Counted from the first letter of the stretch, positions 43,394-52,497 are shown. The stretch: 64,000 nucleotides of DNA from Comamonadaceae bacterium (GCA_947476285.1 CANJPU010000001.1:1-64000); one strand, 5' to 3'. Numbers and translations are program-made. Notes: generated from the letters alone by a model not told the origin.

Positions 43394-44884
43394 ATGGCAA
43401 AAAAACGCACCATCCGCACCATCCCGCAGGAACGCACGCCCATGAGCGAGCAAGAGCCCGCCGTTCGCGCCCGCAATTTTGAGGAGGTCGCCTGTGGCTA
43501 CCATCCCGACGACGCGATGCGCGAGTCCGAGCGCTGTCTGCTGTGCCCGGACCAGCCCTGCGTCAGCGGCTGCCCGGTCGGGGTGGACATCCCCGGCTTC
43601 ATTCGCAAGCTCGGCGAGAAAGACCTGCGTGGCGCCTACGACATCTTGACCAGCACCAATTTGCTGCCTGCTGTGTGCGGCCGGGTGTGTCCCCAGGAAA
43701 ATCAATGCGAAGGCGTATGCACCGTGGGCGAATCGCTCGAACCGGTGGCCATTGGGCGGCTTGAGCGCTTTGTTGGCGATGCCGCGATCAAGGAGGGCTG
43801 GGTCAACATTCCCTACATCGAGCAGCAGCAGTTTCGTGTGGCCATCGTGGGCTCGGGGCCCGCAGGCATGGCGTGTGCGGCCGACATGGCCAAGGCCGGC
43901 TGCGACGTGACGGTGTACGAAGCCTTCCACCAGCCCGGCGGTGTGCTTCGCTACGGAATTCCCGATTTTCGCCTGCCCAATGTGGTGATTGATGCGGAGA
44001 TCGGCAACCTCAAGAAGCTGGGCGTCAAGTTTGAATGCAATACGCTGGTGGGCCGCCTGTTCACGCTGGAACAGATGGTCACCGAGATGGGCTTTCACGC
44101 TGTCTTCGTGGGCGTCGGTGCGGGCTATCCGACCATGCTGGGCATTCCTGGTGACTCGCTTAATGGTGTGCTCTCGGCCAACGAGCTTTTGACCCGATGC
44201 AATCTGATGCGCGCCAAGGAGTTTCCCGCTTTCGACACGCCGCAGCCGATTGGCCAGCGGGTGGCTGTCGTCGGTGCAGGCAACACCGCGATGGACGCGA
44301 TGCGTGTCAGCCTGCGCCTGGGCGCGCAAAAGGTTCATTGCATCTACCGCCGCTCGCGTAAGGAGGCGCCGGCTCGGGCCGAAGAAGTACACCACGCCGA
44401 GCAAGAAGGCGTGGAGTTCCACTGGCTGACGAACCCGGTGGCCGTGCTTGACGATGGCAAGGGCGCAGTGCGCGGTCTGCGCTGCGTGCGCATGGAGCTG
44501 GGCGAGCCCGATGAGTCAGGCCGGCGCCGGCCCGTGCCCGTCGCGGGCAGTGAATTCGATTTCGAGGCCGACCTGGTCGTCTACGCGATCGGCACCAATG
44601 CCAACCCCATCATGGGGCAGACATCGGGCCTGCGCCTGAACAAGTGGGGCTACATCGACACCAACGCCAGCCTGGCGACTTCGTTGGCCGGTGTGTTCGC
44701 TGGCGGCGACATCGTCACCGGCGCAGCCACGGTGATCGAAGCCATGGGCGCGGGACGCCATGCGGCACAAAGCATGAAGAACTACCTGGGCATACGAGAG
44801 CACGCCAAGCCCTATGGCGGTGGCGCCACGGGCCTGTTCGGCATCGGCCCCAGCGAGCGCAATTTTTCTCGGATCACCGCCTAA
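43394..44884 (+). CDS. NfnB-like / glutamate synthase small-subunit-type flavoprotein
   Basis: The 496-residue protein has an N-terminal bis-[4Fe-4S] region (CLLCPDQPCVSGCPVGVDIPG and CGRVCPQENQCEGVC). An FAD-binding GSGPAGMACAADMAKAG motif near residue 155, an NADP-binding GAGNTAMDAMRVS motif near 297 and a C-terminal FAGGDIVTGAATV follow. This layout is that of GltD, SudA and NfnB. Next to the NfnA-like gene it suggests a ferredoxin- and NAD(P)-linked oxidoreductase, possibly electron-bifurcating. The gap to the NfnA gene is 6 bp and to the next gene 21 bp. Confidence 0.88.
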   Translation: MAKKRTIRTIPQERTPMSEQEPAVRARNFEEVACGYHPDDAMRESERCLLCPDQPCVSGCPVGVDIPGFIRKLGEKDLRGAYDILTSTNLLPAVCGRVCPQENQCEGVCTVGESLEPVAIGRLERFVGDAAIKEGWVNIPYIEQQQFRVAIVGSGPAGMACAADMAKAGCDVTVYEAFHQPGGVLRYGIPDFRLPNVVIDAEIGNLKKLGVKFECNTLVGRLFTLEQMVTEMGFHAVFVGVGAGYPTMLGIPGDSLNGVLSANELLTRCNLMRAKEFPAFDTPQPIGQRVAVVGAGNTAMDAMRVSLRLGAQKVHCIYRRSRKEAPARAEEVHHAEQEGVEFHWLTNPVAVLDDGKGAVRGLRCVRMELGEPDESGRRRPVPVAGSEFDFEADLVVYAIGTNANPIMGQTSGLRLNKWGYIDTNASLATSLAGVFAGGDIVTGAATVIEAMGAGRHAAQSMKNYLGIREHAKPYGGGATGLFGIGPSERNFSRITA

Positions 44885-44905
44885 CCCTACCGATCAGGAA
44901 CCCAC

Positions 44906-46804
44906 ATGGACAGCTTGACTTTGCACAAACCAGTCGAGACCAGCGCGGTGCCGGCACGGCGCGTGGATGTGACTGAACTCAAAGATCATATCGTCGAGAT
45001 CATCAGCGACTCAGGAGAAGGCGCGCAGCGCTGCGGCCAATCACTGGGCTCGATCGCCGCTCGCATGGGCAACGGCATCTGGACGACCGAGATCATCCCC
45101 GCCGAGATCCGACCACCAGCGCGCAGCGTGGCCGGCGCCAGCGGCAACCGCATACGCATCGGCTCGGGCTATGTCACCAATGGCGGCGATGAGACCGACC
45201 TGGTGGTGGCCTTCAACGAGCAGGTGCTGCTTGGGCGGGTGCGCGACCGCGAGCTCAAGCCCGGCGCCACCATCATCTTGGAGAGCATGTGGCGCAGCCA
45301 CCCGGACCTGAACATCAAGAGCTCCTACGTGCATGCACACAAGCGGCTGGTGGACGCGGGCTACAAGGTCTATGAGGTGCCGATGGAGCAGCAGTGCAGG
45401 CTGCTGGTCTCAGATGCCCGACGCGGCAAGAACATGTTCGCGCTGGGCATGCTGTGCTATTTGTTCAGCTTCGATCTGCAGATGGCGCGCGATCAGATTG
45501 CAGTGACCTTCGGCAAGAAATCGGGCGCGGTGATCGACGTCAACATCATGCTGCTGGAAGCCGGCCACGCCTGGGCGGAATCGAACTTCGACTTTCGCTA
45601 CCGCATTCCCGGCAAGGCGCCAACGCAGCCCCAGGTTGTCACCAATGGCAACACAGCGCTCGCTCTGGGTGTGATTGCCTCGGGCATGGAGCTGTGCTCG
45701 ATGTACCCGATCACGCCGGCCACATCGGCATCGCACTACCTGTCGGACGTTTTCGAGAATGTGGGCGGCATCGTGCACCAGGCCGAGGACGAGATCGCGG
45801 CTTGCGCCTTCGCCATTGGTGCCTCGTACGCGGGCAAGTGCACCGTCACCATCACCTCCGGGCCAGGCTATTCGCTCAAGCAAGAGGCCATTGGTCTGGC
45901 GGTGATGGCCGAGATCCCCCTGGTCATCGTCAATGTCCAGCGCGGTGGCCCCAGCACGGGTCAACCCACCAAGGCCGAACAGGGCGACCTGATGGCCGCC
46001 ATCTACGGAAGCCATGGCGACGCACCCAAGGTGGTCATGGCGCCTGCGACCATTGAAGACTGCTTCTACGCGATCATCACCGCACGAAAGATCGCGGAGT
46101 CGTTCAACATGGTGGTCGTGGTGCTGACCGACGCCGCCCTGGCCACCTCGCAGCAGCCCTACCCCCGGCCTCGGTTCAACGAGAACTGGCTGGCCCCACC
46201 GATTGACCAGAGCCCGATCGAACCCGGCGCCAAGCCTTACGACTGGAACGATGCAACCGGCCTGGCGCGCCGCTTTGTGCCCGGTCAACCTGGCGGCATG
46301 CACACTGTGACAGGCTTGGCACACGACCGCGACAGCCACGTCGCTTACGACCCAGACACCAACGAGGAGAGTTTGCGCGCACGCAGTCTCAAGCTGGCCG
46401 CGCTGCAACGCACATTGAGCGTGCCCGAGGTGTTCGGTGCGCCCACCGGCGACCTTCTGGTCATCGGCTGGGGCAGCACCAAAGGTGCGATTGAAGAGGC
46501 CGTCGAGTCGCTGCGAGCGCAAGGCAAGCAGGTATCGGCCATGCACCTGCGCTTCTTGCAGCCCCTGCCCCCCGGCATCAAGCAGATCATGAGCGGCTTT
46601 GCCAAGGTCATGACCTGCGAGGCGAATTGGAGCGACCGCCCCGAGGACGAGATCATCGACGAGACCAACCGCCGGTATTCGTCGCTGGCGATCTTGCTGC
46701 GTTCGCGCTATCTGGTTGACGTTGACTGCTGGAGCGAGGTGCGCGGGCGCCCCATCAAGCCAAGTACCTTACGCCGCGTGCTGTTGGAAAAACTGGCTGA
46801 GTAA
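44906..46804 (+). CDS. korA: 2-oxoacid:ferredoxin oxidoreductase, fused gamma-alpha subunit
   Basis: The 632-residue protein joins a gamma domain (about residues 25-210: GEGAQRCGQSLGSIAARMG and DETDLVVAFNEQ) to an alpha domain (from about 235). The alpha domain has NGNTALALGVIASGMELCSMYPITPATSASHYL, HQAEDEIAACAFAIGASYAG and the GPSTGQPTKAEQGDL loop. It works with the beta subunit encoded next to oxidise or form a 2-oxoacid with CoA and ferredoxin. The fused arrangement is that of KorA-type enzymes; the symbol is by class and the exact 2-oxoacid is not established. Confidence 0.9.
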   Translation: MDSLTLHKPVETSAVPARRVDVTELKDHIVEIISDSGEGAQRCGQSLGSIAARMGNGIWTTEIIPAEIRPPARSVAGASGNRIRIGSGYVTNGGDETDLVVAFNEQVLLGRVRDRELKPGATIILESMWRSHPDLNIKSSYVHAHKRLVDAGYKVYEVPMEQQCRLLVSDARRGKNMFALGMLCYLFSFDLQMARDQIAVTFGKKSGAVIDVNIMLLEAGHAWAESNFDFRYRIPGKAPTQPQVVTNGNTALALGVIASGMELCSMYPITPATSASHYLSDVFENVGGIVHQAEDEIAACAFAIGASYAGKCTVTITSGPGYSLKQEAIGLAVMAEIPLVIVNVQRGGPSTGQPTKAEQGDLMAAIYGSHGDAPKVVMAPATIEDCFYAIITARKIAESFNMVVVVLTDAALATSQQPYPRPRFNENWLAPPIDQSPIEPGAKPYDWNDATGLARRFVPGQPGGMHTVTGLAHDRDSHVAYDPDTNEESLRARSLKLAALQRTLSVPEVFGAPTGDLLVIGWGSTKGAIEEAVESLRAQGKQVSAMHLRFLQPLPPGIKQIMSGFAKVMTCEANWSDRPEDEIIDETNRRYSSLAILLRSRYLVDVDCWSEVRGRPIKPSTLRRVLLEKLAE

Positions 46805-46827
46805 GCAGGAACACAGAAGGGGCCACC

Positions 46828-47781
46828 ATGAAGATTTCAGCGACCGAGTGCCTGCTGCAGATGTGCGATGAGCAGCATGAACTAGAGGACTATCAAAGCG
46901 GTGTGCCGCGCTGGTGCACCGGCTGCGGCGACAACGCGATTCTGGCGGCGGTACAGCGGCTGTGTCGAGAGGAAGGGCTGCGTCCGGAGAAGACTGTGTT
47001 CATCTCCGGCATCGGATGCTCCAGCCGCTTCCCGCACTACATGAGAACCTATGGTTTTCATGGCATCCATGGCCGCGCCCTGCCCATTGCCGAGGGCGTG
47101 AAACTGGTCCGCCCAGACCTGACCGTGTTTGTCAACACCGGCGACGGCGACTGCTGCAGCATCGGCGCCGGCCACTGGATTCACGCCATCCGCTACAACA
47201 TGAACATGACCGTGTTCCTGCACGACAACCAGATCTATGGCCTGACCAAGATGCAGGCCTCGCCCACCTCACCCCTGGGCACCAAGAGCAACACCACGCC
47301 GCGCGGCAGCTACCTGCGCGCGCTCAATCCGCTGTGCGTAACCCTGGGTGTTGCCAATGTATCGTTCGTGGCGCAGGCGGTGGACTGGATTCCCGAGAGC
47401 CTGTTTGAGATCGTCAGTGCGGCCTACCACCACAAAGGCTTCTCGTTCGTGCGGATCGTGCAGCGCTGTCCGGAATGGTTGCCCACGTCATTGGAGCCGT
47501 GGATGCAGGACCCCGAGAAGGTTCAACTCTTGACGCATGAGAAGGGCCTCACCCCCAGCGCCAACCTCTCACGCATCTACCGCAACCAGTTGGAGCACGA
47601 CCCCGGCGATTTGAACCGGGCCAGAGAAATCGCTTCGAGCGAAGACGTGATTCCGGTGGGCATCCTCTACCAGGACCGATCTGTTCCCCGCTACGAGGAC
47701 ACCCGCCAAACCGGTGTTCTGCGCACCACGGATACAGTGCGCCGGGGCCTGGAGGCCCAGTTCGACAAGTACGTGGTATGA
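46828..47781 (+). CDS. korB: 2-oxoacid:ferredoxin oxidoreductase, beta subunit
   Basis: The 317-residue protein binds thiamine diphosphate through GDGD (105-108) and N134, and a [4Fe-4S] cluster through C30, C33, C64 and C214. The active-site stretch IYGLTKMQASPTSP is typical of KorB and related oxidoreductases. No separate ferredoxin gene is adjacent, but the next gene encodes a ferredoxin-like domain. The gap to the alpha gene is 23 bp and to the next 12 bp, so all are one operon. Confidence 0.92.
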   Translation: MKISATECLLQMCDEQHELEDYQSGVPRWCTGCGDNAILAAVQRLCREEGLRPEKTVFISGIGCSSRFPHYMRTYGFHGIHGRALPIAEGVKLVRPDLTVFVNTGDGDCCSIGAGHWIHAIRYNMNMTVFLHDNQIYGLTKMQASPTSPLGTKSNTTPRGSYLRALNPLCVTLGVANVSFVAQAVDWIPESLFEIVSAAYHHKGFSFVRIVQRCPEWLPTSLEPWMQDPEKVQLLTHEKGLTPSANLSRIYRNQLEHDPGDLNRAREIASSEDVIPVGILYQDRSVPRYEDTRQTGVLRTTDTVRRGLEAQFDKYVV

Positions 47782-47793
47782 CGGGGACTATTC

Positions 47794-49992
47794 ATGGAAA
47801 CTGATCTTCAGGCAAAGGTGACCTTCCATCTCACCGGAAGAACCAGCAGCGGCCATCTGGATGCCATCGAGGGCCTCGGCCTGCGCCCCGCTCTGTTCGC
47901 AGGCTATCGCGACCTCACCGCCCTGCGCTACGACTTTCCGGTCGTGCTGGTACGTGATGGTGCAGAGGGTCGCTTCATGCTGCCGCTGTCCGCGGTGATG
48001 GACAGCGTGTTGGAAAAGGTGGCCCATGGCCCGCAGGCCGAGCGCATCCATCATCATGTGCTGCGGCAGGAGCAAGCCATTCGAAGCCTGTGCGCCAAAG
48101 GCGTCAGCGGCACACTGCTGCAACTATGGGATCAGGCGGCGCAGAACTTGGTCGCACACGACAAGCAACTCGCCGACAGCCTGGACCAAGCCAAGGCCAA
48201 CCTCAAGGTCGATGGCGACGTGGTGGACTGCGGTGCCAACACCGCCCCACTGGCGCTGCGGCACGTCTGGAGCCTGGCGCAGACACGGCGAGAGCGCGAA
48301 TTCACTGGTCATCTCAATCAACTGGTGCTCAAGCTATCCGAAATCCTGAAGGCCGATTTCATCCACTCCAGTGAAGGCAAGACAGCGCAAAACCTTCAGG
48401 CCGCCTTCGGCTCCGGTCCGATGGACCGCTTTGACTTTGCCGCGATGTCGCAGATTCTGGGCAAGTCCGCGCACAAGTCGCACCTGCCCGAACGCCGCCG
48501 CCTGCGGCTGGAAAATCTCTTGGCCGTGCTGCGAGCGCAGCAATTTTTCCCTGCCAACACGGGTGAAGGCCTTGCACCGTGGTCTTTTGTATTTGAAGAT
48601 TGCACCAGCGCAATCAACGCCTGGCGCGAGCGGCTTCCAAAGCTGATCGAATTGGCCCGCGCTCTGGCCATGGCTGAATTGGAGACCAAAGGCGAGTACA
48701 ACGAGGCACGGCATGACGCGCTGTTCGAGCATTTCGCAAGCAACGGCCTGGACACGCGAGAGCTGCGTCTGTTCCCGGATTACCTTGTGCTGCTGAACAC
48801 CGCGCGCATGTCCGCGCGAGAACGCGATCTGGTCTTCGACATCCTGTCGGCGGACTTGCCGATGAAGATCCTGGTGCAGACCGACGATGTGATTGAGGAG
48901 GCCACGTTTGGCAGCGGCCACCTGGCTTTTGCGCTGCGCAGCCGGCAGTTGGCAAGCATGGCGCTGGGGATGAACTCGGTCTATGTACTTCAAGCTCCGG
49001 CGTCCGGGCTGGTTCAGTTACGCCAGGCGCTCGAACGTGGCCTGGATTTCCCCGGACCGACGCTCTACAGCGTGTTCTCTGGGGCGTCTGACCCGGCGTC
49101 CGATACAACAGGCGATCTGCCGGCGTACCTGGTGGCTGCCGCGGCACAGGAGTCGCGCGTGTTCCCGGCCTTTGTCTACGATCCGGCGGCCGGAGACGAC
49201 TGGGCCTCGCGCTTTAGCATGGCGGGCAACCCGCAGCCCGAGCTTGACTGGCCCTTGCATGATCTGGGCTACCAGGATTCACACTGCCACGCGGTGAGTG
49301 AGCGGCTGGCCTTCACGCTGGTGGATTTTGTGCTGTGCGATTCTCGCTATAGCCAGCACTTCGCGCGGGTGCCACACGATCGCTGGGGCGACACCTTGGT
49401 AAGCGCGCAATCGACCATCGCCTCCGACGGCCAGGCCATGCCCGATCATGTGCCCTATGTGCTGGCGCTCGATTCCCAGATGCGCTTGCAGCGATTGGTC
49501 GTTGACGAAAAGCTGATCCGCGAGGCCAGACGCTGCCGATCGATGTGGCACAGCCTGCAGGAATTGGGCGGCATTCACAACTCACACGCCGACCGCCTGC
49601 TGGCCCGAGAGCAAGCCGCCTGGGCGCAGGCCCAGCAAGCTGTCGCCACCGCGCAGGCCCGACCCGCCTTGGCACCGCAAACGCCAGCCCCGCAAGATGC
49701 GCCGCCAGAGCAGGCCCAGCCCGAACCGGAAATGGAGCGATCCCCCGACGAGGCCTACATTGAAACCGCGCGCTGCTCCACCTGCAACGAGTGCACGCAG
49801 ATCAACAACAAGATGTTCGCCTACGACGCAAACCAACAGGCCTACATCAAGGACATCACCGCCGGCACCTACGCCCAGTTGGTGGAAGCCGCAGAGAGTT
49901 GCCAGGTTTCGGTGATTCACCCAGGCAAGCCGCGCAACCCGAAAGAGCCCGACCTTGACGAATTGCTAAAGCGCGCCGACGTTTTTGCCTGA
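47794..49992 (+). CDS. Unrecognised 732-residue protein: degenerate PFOR-beta-like domain plus ferredoxin domain
   Basis: I do not know this protein as a named family. Residues 1-330 match nothing I recognise and include predicted helices. Residues about 345-465 resemble the C-terminal region of multidomain pyruvate:ferredoxin oxidoreductase: LSADLPMKILVQTDD, then ASMALGMNSVYVLQAPASG, RQALERGLDFPGPTLYSVFSG and AQESRVFPAFVYDP. The thiamine diphosphate GDG...N motif is missing. After an Ala/Pro linker (615-650) a ferredoxin-like domain has C661-x2-C664-x2-C667 and C703 before VSVIHPG, enough for one [4Fe-4S] cluster. It closes the operon and probably serves as its electron carrier or third subunit. 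Confidence 0.7.
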   Translation: METDLQAKVTFHLTGRTSSGHLDAIEGLGLRPALFAGYRDLTALRYDFPVVLVRDGAEGRFMLPLSAVMDSVLEKVAHGPQAERIHHHVLRQEQAIRSLCAKGVSGTLLQLWDQAAQNLVAHDKQLADSLDQAKANLKVDGDVVDCGANTAPLALRHVWSLAQTRREREFTGHLNQLVLKLSEILKADFIHSSEGKTAQNLQAAFGSGPMDRFDFAAMSQILGKSAHKSHLPERRRLRLENLLAVLRAQQFFPANTGEGLAPWSFVFEDCTSAINAWRERLPKLIELARALAMAELETKGEYNEARHDALFEHFASNGLDTRELRLFPDYLVLLNTARMSARERDLVFDILSADLPMKILVQTDDVIEEATFGSGHLAFALRSRQLASMALGMNSVYVLQAPASGLVQLRQALERGLDFPGPTLYSVFSGASDPASDTTGDLPAYLVAAAAQESRVFPAFVYDPAAGDDWASRFSMAGNPQPELDWPLHDLGYQDSHCHAVSERLAFTLVDFVLCDSRYSQHFARVPHDRWGDTLVSAQSTIASDGQAMPDHVPYVLALDSQMRLQRLVVDEKLIREARRCRSMWHSLQELGGIHNSHADRLLAREQAAWAQAQQAVATAQARPALAPQTPAPQDAPPEQAQPEPEMERSPDEAYIETARCSTCNECTQINNKMFAYDANQQAYIKDITAGTYAQLVEAAESCQVSVIHPGKPRNPKEPDLDELLKRADVFA

Positions 49993-50177
49993 GACCGGGC
50001 CAAACCAGTCCCTGCGCCCATGCGGGGCGACCGGCAGTGAAAAATTGTCAACACTGTTACCTTGATACACGGCAAACCCCGGTTGACTTCATCTGTACGA
50101 TGAGGGAAAAATGGAGCGAGGATAATCCCGGTGCTGCCATGTGCAGAGTGTCTTCATAACTTCATTCTAGGCAAACC
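49993..50177. other. Intergenic region after the OFOR operon
   Basis: A weak hairpin (CCCTGC / GCGGGG arms near 50016-50034) lacks a T-run, so it is a poor intrinsic terminator. GATAAT near 50122 could be a -10 for the glycine-zipper gene, but no -35 fits. No ORF is seen. Confidence 0.35.
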
Positions 50178-50816
50178 ATGCGTACTCCATTTACACCTTT
50201 CCTCGCGGCCGCCATGATCCTGTGCGCCTGCCCATTCGTACAGGCCCAAACCACCGCCCCGCCCTCTGCCAAGGCACAGTTCGATGCGGCAAGCAAGCAG
50301 GCCGATGCACGCTTCCAGACCGACCAGCAGTTGTGCAACAAAGATCCCGATTCAGCCAGCCGCATGCAGTGCAAGCGCGACGCCAACGCCGAATACGACA
50401 AGGCCATTGCAGCAGCCAAGGCACACATGGCGGCAAGCGCGATACCCGCTCCGGTGCAGGCACCGCAGTCGGTGCAATCGGCATGCGCGGATTGCGGCAA
50501 AGTGGTGTCGGTGGGCCAGATCGAAAAGAAAGGTGAAGGCAGCGCCATGGGCATGGTCGCCGGCGGCGTGGCCGGAGCACTGCTAGGCAATCAGATCGGC
50601 GGCGGCACCGGCAAGACACTTGCAACAGTGGGCGGTGCCGCTGGTGGCGCATTCGCCGGCCGGGAAATCGAAAAGCGGATGACATCGCAGAAGGTTTGGA
50701 ACGTGAAGGTTCAGTACGCCAACGGCAACAGCTCTAACTTCGAATTCCAGAACGACCCTGGCTTCAGGGTGGGCGACTCGGTGAAGAACTCCGACAGGTC
50801 GATCGTTCGCCAATGA
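50178..50816 (+). CDS. Outer-membrane-type glycine-zipper 2TM protein
   Basis: The 212-residue protein has a signal peptide (residues 1-23, ending VQAQ), a region with six cysteines including CADCGK near 97, and a glycine zipper (about 117-157, GMVAGGVAGALLGNQIGGG and GGAAGGAFAG) of the Rickettsia 17-kDa-antigen type. The C-terminal domain ends RVGDSVKNSDRSIVRQ. Such proteins insert in or associate with the outer membrane; function is unknown. Its stop overlaps the next start (ATGA). Confidence 0.85.
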   Translation: MRTPFTPFLAAAMILCACPFVQAQTTAPPSAKAQFDAASKQADARFQTDQQLCNKDPDSASRMQCKRDANAEYDKAIAAAKAHMAASAIPAPVQAPQSVQSACADCGKVVSVGQIEKKGEGSAMGMVAGGVAGALLGNQIGGGTGKTLATVGGAAGGAFAGREIEKRMTSQKVWNVKVQYANGNSSNFEFQNDPGFRVGDSVKNSDRSIVRQ

Positions 50817-51571
50817 CTGGCGCCGCACAGCGGCCGCGCGTCGCGCTGATCACCGGCGCCGCAGGTGCCATAGGCGGCGCCACGGCCCACCGGCTGGCAC
50901 GGGAAGGCTATGCGCTGGCGCTGGCCGATCTGTCTGCGCCCGATGCGGCCAGCGGCCTGCCCGATGCACTGCGCTTGGCTATGGACGTGCGCAAGACCGA
51001 GCAAGTGCAGACGGCTGTGGCACACACGCTGGCAACCTACGGGCGCATCGATGTGCTGGTCAATGTGGCGGGCATCACCTCGTTCGGTTCAGCCCAAGGC
51101 TTGGCCGAAGGCGAATGGGCGCGCGTGCTCGACATCAACCTGACTGGCACTTTTCGCTGCTGCCAGGCGGTGATACCGGCCATGAAGGCGCAGGGGCGCG
51201 GGCGCATCATCAACCTCGGATCGGTGCTGGGGAAAAACGGCGGCAACCCCCGGCCCTGGATCGACGCGTCTGAGCAAAATGCCGCGGGCAATGTGGCCTA
51301 TGGCGTATCCAAGGCCGGCGTGCACACCATGACGGCCTACATGGCCAAGGAACTCGCCGCCAGCGGCATCACCGTGAATGCGGTGGCGCCCGGCCCGGTG
51401 GCATCGAAGATGACCACCGGCCTGTCGCCGGCCATCCGCGCGCTGATCCCGGTGGGCCGCATGGGCCGGCCCGAAGACGTGGCAGCGGTGGTGGCTTTTC
51501 TGGCATCTGACGATGCGAGCTTCGTCACCGGTGAGGTGATCGACCTCAACGGCGGCATGTGGTGCGACTGA
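50813..51571 (+). CDS. Short-chain dehydrogenase/reductase (FabG-like)
   Basis: The 252-residue SDR has TGAAGAIGG near residue 14, NVAGI near 84, catalytic Y-x3-K in AYGVSKAG near 163 and the C-terminal FVTGEVIDLNGGMW. It reduces or oxidises a hydroxy/keto pair with NAD(P)H. It overlaps the glycine-zipper gene by four bases but is more plausibly linked to the catabolic genes downstream. It abuts the convergent hydrolase gene. Confidence 0.9.
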   Translation: MTGAAQRPRVALITGAAGAIGGATAHRLAREGYALALADLSAPDAASGLPDALRLAMDVRKTEQVQTAVAHTLATYGRIDVLVNVAGITSFGSAQGLAEGEWARVLDINLTGTFRCCQAVIPAMKAQGRGRIINLGSVLGKNGGNPRPWIDASEQNAAGNVAYGVSKAGVHTMTAYMAKELAASGITVNAVAPGPVASKMTTGLSPAIRALIPVGRMGRPEDVAAVVAFLASDDASFVTGEVIDLNGGMWCD

Positions 51572-52462
51572 TCAGCGCGGCTCGCCGTCTTTGAGAAAAG
51601 GCAGCACGGCCTGGGCCACACGCTCAGGCTCATGCCGAAACACGTTGGCGTCGCAGTCTTGCAGCAGCACCGATTGCGAGCCGGCGATCATGTCGCAGAT
51701 GCGCGGCGCCTGCGCCGGCATGTGGGCTTCTTCGGCCGGCCTCAACTCCAGCACCTGCGTAGGCGAGACGATTCGGCGCAGAGCGTCCTCCAGATCAAAA
51801 TCGAAAATCGCTCCGTAGGTTGGCACGATGCTGCGCCAGCCCAGCAGATGATCGATCACCATGGACTCGGCCTCGCCCACTTGCCGTGCCACCGCGTCCT
51901 GGCCAGCACCCTCGGTGCCCGCCAACAATTGCTGGGGCCACCATAGCTTTTGCACATCGGCATGCGCCATCAGCCAGTGGCGCACCCAGTGCGCGCCGTC
52001 GTCGCTGGCATCGAAGCGAGGAAAGTAATGGCCGATCAGATGCCCGATGGTCTGGTCGCGTTCGGCCTTGTCCACCAGCAGGCTGTGGGTGTGTCCAGCC
52101 AGCACCAGCCGGTCCACCCGCTGCGGCCACTGCGCGGCCATGGCTGCGGCGATCTTGTTGCCAGTGTGCAGACCCAGCACATGCGCGCGCGGCAGCGACA
52201 GCGCATCTTGCAGCGAGACCACGCTGTGTGCCATCGCCTCGATGCTGGCTTGGCCGGGCACTGGGTCTGAGTTGCCATAGCCCGGTGTGTCCAGCGCAAT
52301 CACCCGAAAATGCGCCGCCAGGAGCGGTATCAGTGGGGCGAAGGCGCGGTACGAACCCGGCGTGGCATGCAGCAGAAACAAGGGCGCACCGCTGCCGGCC
52401 TGGGCGTAATGAATCGCGCCACGGTCGGTGTAGGCATAGGCCAGATGAAGAGATGCGCTCAT
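51572..52462 (-). CDS. Alpha/beta hydrolase-fold protein with His at the nucleophile elbow
   Basis: The 296-residue protein has the alpha/beta hydrolase layout: FLLHATPGS oxyanion turn near residue 30, ALDTPGYGNSD near 56, and the elbow GLHTG at 97-101, where the usual Ser, Asp or Cys is H99. A late His in FRHEPERV could be the catalytic base. The substrate is unknown; it may not be a classical serine hydrolase. Its ATG lies 5 bp from the 29-bp palindrome, so it is probably controlled with the divergent transporter operon. Confidence 0.78.
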   Translation of the reverse strand: MSASLHLAYAYTDRGAIHYAQAGSGAPLFLLHATPGSYRAFAPLIPLLAAHFRVIALDTPGYGNSDPVPGQASIEAMAHSVVSLQDALSLPRAHVLGLHTGNKIAAAMAAQWPQRVDRLVLAGHTHSLLVDKAERDQTIGHLIGHYFPRFDASDDGAHWVRHWLMAHADVQKLWWPQQLLAGTEGAGQDAVARQVGEAESMVIDHLLGWRSIVPTYGAIFDFDLEDALRRIVSPTQVLELRPAEEAHMPAQAPRICDMIAGSQSVLLQDCDANVFRHEPERVAQAVLPFLKDGEPR

Positions 52463-52466
52463 TTAT

Positions 52467-52495
52467 CCATAATAGGAATACCGTTCCCATTATGG
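52467..52495. promoter_or_regulatory. 29-bp palindrome with IclR-like core
   Basis: Outer arms CCATAAT and ATTATGG are perfect complements and the inner part is GGAA-N5-TTCC; eleven of the twelve outer base pairs match. GGAA-N5-TTCC is the core spacing of the E. coli IclR operator. It lies immediately upstream of the minus-strand hydrolase and overlaps the -35 region of the transporter promoter. The IclR-family gene at 58785, last in that operon, is the obvious candidate regulator. Confidence 0.75.
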
Positions 52496-52497
52496 AA

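Noticed and set aside
42473-44422. Long minus-strand open frame of 649 codons over the NfnA/NfnB genes
   Set aside because: It lies antisense to two genes with clear cofactor motifs, and its His/Ala/Gly-rich composition is typical of shadow frames.
50050-50080. FNR-like site TTGATACACGGCAA before the glycine-zipper gene
   Set aside because: Two mismatches in the second half-site and no promoter at a suitable distance.
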